Origin: Chionoecetes opilio
Taxonomy: Eukaryota > Arthropoda > Malacostraca > Decapoda > Majidae
Length of the DNA: 64,000 bases
Direction of reading: 5' to 3'
NCBI GenBank assembly: GCA_016584305.1
Contig: JACEEZ010001094.1
Coordinates: 418,683 to 482,682 of the forward strand
Shown here: in pieces, positions 58,881 to 64,000 of the stretch
Layout of the letters: each line of letters begins with the position of its first letter
Numbering within the stretch: the stretch's first letter is position 1
Made by a program: the position numbers and the translations under genes
The notes under the pieces: generated by a model
The model's input: only the letters and a program-made list of their open reading frames with translations
Database searches by the model: none
Told to the model about the DNA's origin: nothing

Positions 58881-59199
58881 TGTTTCCTATATATATAATA
58901 ATACCGCTTATTAACACAACAATAGACATGGTTAGTGGTTCTAACCCTAACCACTGGCCAGTAATCAGTGTCTATGCTAATTTGTGCAATCTTAGTACTT
59001 CATAACACAACAACAGTATATGTAGGATAAATCTTAACATCGTGCGGACGTCAAACGTACGTACTTTTCCACACGCTTCTCATCCTAAGTCCCAGAACGC
59101 ACTGACTGATGAGTTGACTGTGCTACACTAGCTAATACACTAGCTAGCGATGCTTGGACGATGCTGCTTGGTCTTGGGAACGAAGACCTTTTTTGCTCG

Positions 59200-59834
59200 C
59201 AATAGACTACCTTAGTGCTCGATCTGTCATCTGGTGGCGTCTGGGACTACAACCGGAGCTAGAATGTCGGGTCTCGGGGTGTCGGGCTCGACTATTTCTA
59301 TTATTCCCTACAAACCAGCTACAATTAAGTGTTGTCATGGTCAAACATAGGCCCTTTGCAAAATGGAAATTACGATTTACATTATTCATGGCGTTTTTTA
59401 ATTTATGGATTGTTGCAAATAGAAGCATTCGATCACGGTGTCCTACACATTCTACTAAATACTGTAGAATGCTTCAAGGCGGTGCATGGGTTATATTACC
59501 TTCTCTTTGCATACATGGAGGTAATATTAACCCCTGCACCCGCCCTTTAAGCATGCCTTTGCAGTATTTAGTAGAATGTTGTAGGACACCTGTGATCGAA
59601 TGCTTCTATTTTGCCAACAATCCTCATTATAACGCCATGAATAATGTAAAACTCGTATATTTCCATTTTGCATAAGCCTATGTTGACCATGACAACACTT
59701 AATTGTAGCTGGTTTGGTAGGGAATAATAGAAAATAAGTCGAGCCCGACACCCCGAGACCCGACATTCTAGCTGCCCGGGTAGCTCCCAGACGGCCACCA
59801 GATGACAGATCGAGCTCACTAAGGTAGTCTATTG
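59200..59834. repeat. ~635-bp imperfect foldback inverted repeat inside the hAT-like element
   Basis: Two ~300-bp arms meet near 59501-59519. The outer ends are CAATAGACTACCTTAG (59200) and CTAAGGTAGTCTATTG (to 59834). Further paired blocks include GGTCTCGGGGTGTCGGGCTC with its complement at 59735-59755, and TGTCCTACA-CATTCTACTAA with its complement near 59570. The arms differ by scattered substitutions and small indels, so the structure is old. Open frames here come from arm sequence and have no protein match I recognise. Confidence 0.88.
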
Positions 59835-60264
59835 AAAACTGATTGGTTTCTGCGACAAAAACACAACAAGCTTGGTAGGGGCCGAAATAATAATCAGTCC
59901 AAAACATTGCAAACAATATCACAAAGCAGTATAACACACATTTCAGCAAGTGTTATTGGAGTGGTCTTCGTAATCCAAGACGGTGCTTGGACGACAAAAA
60001 CACGGCTCATTGGCAGTTGGCAGTGTCGTCTCCACCATATTTGGTGGGAACTTATGTTCACGCGGGCACTTGTCATTTTGAAGGTGGTGATCGTCACAAT
60101 TATTGCGATTGCGTTTCAAAATTTTGGCGGTCCGCAACCCGCAATTCCGCAATTTTTTCAGGCATCTGTAATTGCGCAATTCCGCAACCGAATTACCATT
60201 CCGCAAGTTGCGGAATTGCGGAATTGCGGACTAAAATTGCGGAATGCCCACCTCTGTATAAGAC

Positions 60265-60812
60265 TGACCACTCAGATCAGGGAGAGAAGTGAGTGACGTG
60301 AGCTTCCCTTGGCTTAGCGTTGACATTTGTTGGAATCATAGGTCACGTTGTCATGTCTTTTGCATTGTGTCACGCAGTCCAATGTGCTCCAGGGAAGAAA
60401 TAATTATCTACCATTCCAATTTGTACGTAAAAAGTTTCTGGGAGAGTGAGGTGCATGTTAGCTTTGTGGTATATCATTACAATAAATGATATAGGAGTCT
60501 ATGATCCACAGCAAACATGGGTTGTATTGCCGCAATGTACTGAATATTGAACACAGCAATAAAAGTGACTATACTGAAATTTAAGTGCGTTATAATATTT
60601 GGACTCAATTCCAAATAGTGAAATCAGTGCTGGGACGTACGCGTACTTGTGTTGCCGTGATGGACTTGGCTTGGACTCATGTACAAAATATTGGACTTGG
60701 CCAACACAAGCCTGTCACGTGTAAATGAACGGGACAAGTTTAAAACAAATAAGCGCGTTGCCTGAGTAACAAACATTTTTTTCAGTCAAACTCCTAATTT
60801 TTGCAATACTTC
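60265..60812. other. Unique AT-rich sequence, nothing recognised
   Basis: No coding or element signal. Confidence 0.35.
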
Positions 60813-60955
60813 ATTTTAAGAACATAAGAACATAAAAAATAAGGAAGCTACAAGAGGCCGTGAGACCTACACGAGGTAGCTCCTGTTACTGAATACTATC
60901 TACATCCACCTTTCATCCCCATCCCTGAAACGATCTAGCTTCCTTTTTCCTTTCC
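60813..60955 (-). mobile_element. LINE 3' UTR fragment, family 1
   Basis: AAGAACATAAGAACATAAAA, GACCTACACGAGGTAGCTCC and TACATCCACCTTTCATCCCC match the 3' end of 46968-47400 in the same orientation. Only the last few codons and the UTR remain. Confidence 0.75.
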
Positions 60956-61503
60956 TATTATGGCCCATACAAGCCCCCATGACCACACAGGGCCCACGCA
61001 CCACCCTCACGTGGGGAACCCCGGTGTAAAAAAGAAATGAATAACCAGAGGCGAGCCCATGAACTCCACGGCTACACAAGATGTATGGTCATGAATAAAC
61101 CATGATGAAGGAGATAAAGACACTGAGTAACACTGTCATGCATACGCACACACAACACTATGCCTACATACACATACACATAAAAATTGGCATTCTGCGA
61201 GACAGAAAGCAAAGAGGGAATCAGAAGACAAAACTTACCCTGACACAGTGACACAACCTTGAACACACACACAGTAACACAAAGCACGTCACCTTTACAA
61301 CACATATCAACACACAAAAGAAAAAGGAAAAACGTCACTAAACTATAGGACTTGTACTATGAGGAAAACCCTACCATGAATCTAAACACGTCCTTTCATG
61401 TTAACATTGTACCAGCAGAACCACAACACACGCGCGACAAGTCATTCATCGATACTTTGGACGCAACCTTCACCGCCCCAGCCACTAGCAACTCAACTCA
61501 ATA

Positions 61504-61505
<2 letters not shown>
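60956..61505. other. Unique sequence, nothing recognised
   Basis: No gene or repeat family identified. Confidence 0.35.

Positions 61506-61568
<63 letters not shown>
61506..61568. repeat. (CT)n microsatellite
   Basis: Pure CT run opening a 1.5-kb pyrimidine-rich stretch. Confidence 0.95.
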
Positions 61569-61571
<3 letters not shown>

Positions 61572-62555
61572 TTACTATTCCCATCCTCTTCCTCTTCCTT
61601 CTTTTCACGTGTCATTTCCCTTCTCTCCCCTTGTCCTATCCTTCCCCTTCTCCCCCTCCCTCCCTACCATACCCTCTCTCAACCATCTCATTACAATAAA
61701 TATCGAAGCCTCACAATCGCTTCAATACACAAATATTCTATTCTTTTTTTCCCCTTCTAACCGCACCTCATTTTCTTCTCATGTATTTCCCCCTCCAGCA
61801 CTTTCCCCCACCCACCCACCCCGCTTCCAACACCTTCCCCCTACCCTGCACCCCCTAACCTCCCCCTCATCCCCCTGTGTCTAGTCTCGGGTCTCTCGTC
61901 TCCTCATGCAGAACATCATTTTTCTCCACACAAATAACAATGTCCTCCAATTTATCCTTTTGTCCTTTCTCTATTTCCCCTCGTTCGTCGCTCCCCTCTT
62001 TGCATTTCCCCTCCCTCTCCCCTCCCTGTCTTCCCTCATCCCCTCAGTTCTCTAACTCTCTTTTCCTTTCCTTTTTTCCCTCAGTTGCGTTTCCTAATCC
62101 ATCTTCATTTCCTTTCTCTTTTCCTTCCTTTTCCTTGCCAATCATTTCACATTTGTTTCATTCCTATGTTTTCCTTTATACGTCTTCCTCTCGCGATGCC
62201 ATTTCCTTTCTTATGCCTTTTACAGCTCTCCTATTCCCTTAATACGCGTACGTCCTCACATGTTGTTCATCTATATAGAGAAGCTAAAGTCTCATGTAAA
62301 TCAGCAAACAGGGAAAAATCGCTCCCTGCACCCTCCTCTTCTCTTCCATCCCCTTTTCCTTTACTGTCCTATCCCTTCCCACCTTTCCCTATTCCTGTAA
62401 TGCTGTTCACCTCTCCAGTGGAACCATTTCTCGCTTTATGGTTTTTTTAGGCAAATACCTCCTTTCATGGGGCTTTTTATACTCATCCTCACCACTTACG
62501 TTCACACCTCTTCCATCCCACTTCGCTTCCATTTCTTTCTCTCTCTCCCATTCAC
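61569..62555. other. Pyrimidine-rich stretch without gene
   Basis: C and T dominate the plus strand. ORFs of 90-121 codons are Ser/Pro/Phe/Leu-rich translations of biased sequence. Confidence 0.45.
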
Positions 62556-63105
62556 TAGCCCATTAACAAGTTTGATGTTCACTCTCCGGAAGAAATAATC
62601 CTCGCTTGCTACATCTTTTTAATAATGTTCATATTCCTATTTCTACCTCCTTTCCCACTTCCATTCCTTTTCTTTCCCATCTTTCTTTCTGTCCCATTCC
62701 TTATCGTATTTAACAAGTTTGATGTTCACTCTCCGGAAGAAATAATCCTCGCCTACTACATCTTTTTAATAATAATCTTCATCTTCCTATTTCTACTCTC
62801 CTTTCCCACTTCCATTCCTTTTCTTTCCCATCTTTCTCGCTGTCCCATTCCTTATCGTATTTAATTTAACAAGTCTGATGTTCATTGTATACAAAATATC
62901 CTCATCATTTAATATATTTCTAAGGCAATCACTTTTCTTGATCTTCCTCTATCTACCCTTTCATTCCCACTTCCCTTCCTTTCCTTCCCATCCTTCCCTT
63001 ATTTCACATTTCCCAATTCCATTAACAAGTTTGATGTTCACTCTTCACAAGAAATAATCCTCGCTTGATAAATTTTTTCAGTAATATTCTTGATCTTCCT
63101 ATTTA
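62556..63105. repeat. Four tandem ~130-170-bp repeats
   Basis: The block (T)AACAAGTTTGATGTTCACTC, TCCGGAAGAAATAATCCTCG, then ATCTTTTTAATAAT and TTCCCACTTCCATTCC begins near 62564, 62708, 62867 and 63022. Copies 1 and 2 are nearly identical; 3 and 4 are diverged and shorter. Confidence 0.88.
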
Positions 63106-63147
63106 TACCCTTGCATCCCCTTCTTCGACCTCCCACCACGTACTGAC

Positions 63148-63221
<74 letters not shown>

Positions 63222-63299
63222 TGTTGTGTGTGTGTGTGTGTGTGTGTTGTGTGTTGTGGTGTGTGTGTTGTGTGTTGTGGTGTGTGTGTGTGTGTTGTG

Positions 63300-63330
<31 letters not shown>

Positions 63331-63387
63331 TGTGTGTGTGTGTGTGTGTTGTGTTGTGTGTGTGTGTGTGTGTGTGTGGTTGTGTTG

Positions 63388-63418
<31 letters not shown>

Positions 63419-63490
63419 TGTGTGTGTCGTGTGGTGTGTGTGTGTGTGTGTGTTGTGTGTGTGTGTGTGTGTGTGGTGTGCTGTTGTGTG

Positions 63491-63529
<39 letters not shown>

Positions 63530-63550
63530 GTGGTGTGTGTGGTGTGTGTG
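63148..63550. repeat. (TG)n tract with GTTGTG slips, ~400 bp
   Basis: Long GT run with regular TTG and GGT interruptions. Confidence 0.96.
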
Positions 63551-63838
63551 TATTCATCTAGTTGTATTTTTTTACAGGGCCTGAGCTACACTCGCATGGC
63601 CCCGTCTCCATATCAACATTCTTATCATTCATCCTTAGTCCTTAGTGTTGGCCGAAACCATCACCCCAGGAGGCGGGTCACAAACCCCCGGCTAACACCC
63701 GGTACCCATTCACTGCTGGGTGGACAGGGGCTCGAGTTTTAAAGGAAACAGCCCATCTGTCTCCGCTCCGCCCGGGGATCGAACCCGGGACTTCTCGGTT
63801 GTGAGCCGGGCGTGCTTCCCCTACACTACGGAGTACCC
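63551..63838 (-). mobile_element. tRNA-Val-derived SINE, family A copy 3
   Basis: Minus-strand copy. The head TACTCCGTAGTGTAGGGGAA, loop CTCACAA and B box GGTTCGATCC (about 63777-63786) match the family. The body and tail match copy 2, including GATATGGAGACGGGGCCATG and ACAACTAGATGAATACACAC. (TG)n lies on both sides. Confidence 0.88.
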
Positions 63839-63904
63839 AGTGTGTGTTGTGTGTTGTGTGTGTGTGTGTTGTGTGTGTGTGTGTGTGTTGTGTGTGTGTG
63901 TGTT

Positions 63905-63938
<34 letters not shown>
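63839..63938. repeat. (TG)n tract with slips
   Basis: GT run following the SINE head, then GTAGGTAGGTAGGTAG. Confidence 0.93.
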
Positions 63939-63942
<4 letters not shown>

Positions 63943-63974
63943 GTAGGTAGGTAGGTAGTTTAAGGGCTGCTCAC

Positions 63975-64000
63975 CTCTCCAGAAGAAGGAGTCCTCGCAG
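63975..64000 (-). CDS. Possible 3' end of an upstream exon, cut by the window edge
   Basis: On the minus strand CTGCGAGGACTCCTTCTTCT, GGAGAG is followed by a good donor (gtgagc). One frame reads CEDSFFWR. It is on the strand and side where the pHCl extracellular exons should lie. Only 26 nt are visible and the frame is unknown, so it could equally be chance. Confidence 0.25.

Larger units (their letters stand above)
57325..60256. mobile_element. Non-autonomous hAT-like DNA transposon, 2932 bp
   Basis: The element starts CAGAGGTGGGCATCGCAATT and ends with the inverse, GCGGAATGCCCACCTCTG. The 12-bp terminus CAGAGGTGGGCA is typical of hAT termini. It is flanked by cataagac (57317-57324) and tataagac (60257-60264), an 8-bp target duplication with one mismatch, the length expected for hAT. 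Both subterminal regions carry many copies of GCAATTCCGCAAT in opposite orientation (57350-57450 and 60140-60245), as in hAT transposase-binding regions. No transposase ORF is present. The interior holds three separate inverted repeats, annotated individually. Confidence 0.85.

Noticed and set aside
59154..59675. 173-codon plus-strand ORF inside the hAT-like element as a transposase
   Set aside because: It runs through both arms of an inverted repeat and shows no transposase motif.

Overview
This is a gene-poor window of a large animal genome, very probably a decapod crustacean and perhaps a crab. Four things support this: exons of an arthropod-type chloride channel, tRNA-Val-derived SINEs, LINE tails of a type I associate with decapods, and an extreme load of microsatellites and minisatellites. 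It is not bacterial. Nearly all long open frames here are translations of simple repeats and are not genes.

The one well-supported gene lies on the minus strand and spans at least 32 kb. It is a Cys-loop ligand-gated anion channel of the pH-sensitive chloride channel (pHCl) type. In transcript order its exons are TM1-TM3 (45075-45440), a 13-codon micro-exon (37779-37817), the cysteine-rich TM3-TM4 loop (21668-21856), and the terminal TM4 exon with the stop codon (13201-13335). All junctions seen are phase 0 and the exon lengths are 366, 39, 189 and 135 nt. The extracellular domain must be encoded further upstream, probably beyond position 64000. Everything from about 13.3 to 64 kb is therefore intron of this gene, unless there are nested genes. 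The loop exon's 5' splice site is the first GT of a long (GT)n microsatellite.

The introns and the 3' flank hold many mobile elements. They include a 2.9 kb non-autonomous hAT-like transposon (57325-60256) with an 8-bp target duplication and three internal palindromes, and a 203-bp piggyBac-type MITE with TTAA ends (36379-36581). There are also long-TIR MITEs at 15.6, 16.7, 32.2 and 38.0 kb, and two copies of a ~590-bp TIR element (1703 and 6491). SINEs number three full copies of one family and two to three of another. LINE 3' ends lie at 22.1, 47.0, 48.1 and 60.8 kb, and a decayed transposase at 27 kb. Two GC-rich decayed coding stretches (20.5-21.1 kb and 49.2-50.3 kb) have no assignment.

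Tandem arrays dominate the rest: ~60-bp (11.8 kb), 39-bp (23.6-26.6 kb), 31-bp (30.8 kb), 16-bp with a 112-bp higher-order period (40.6 kb), 32-bp (43 kb) and a G-rich ~32-bp array (52.0-53.6 kb). Long (AC)n, (AG)n, (GGT)n, (AGG)n and (AT)n tracts fill much of the space between them.
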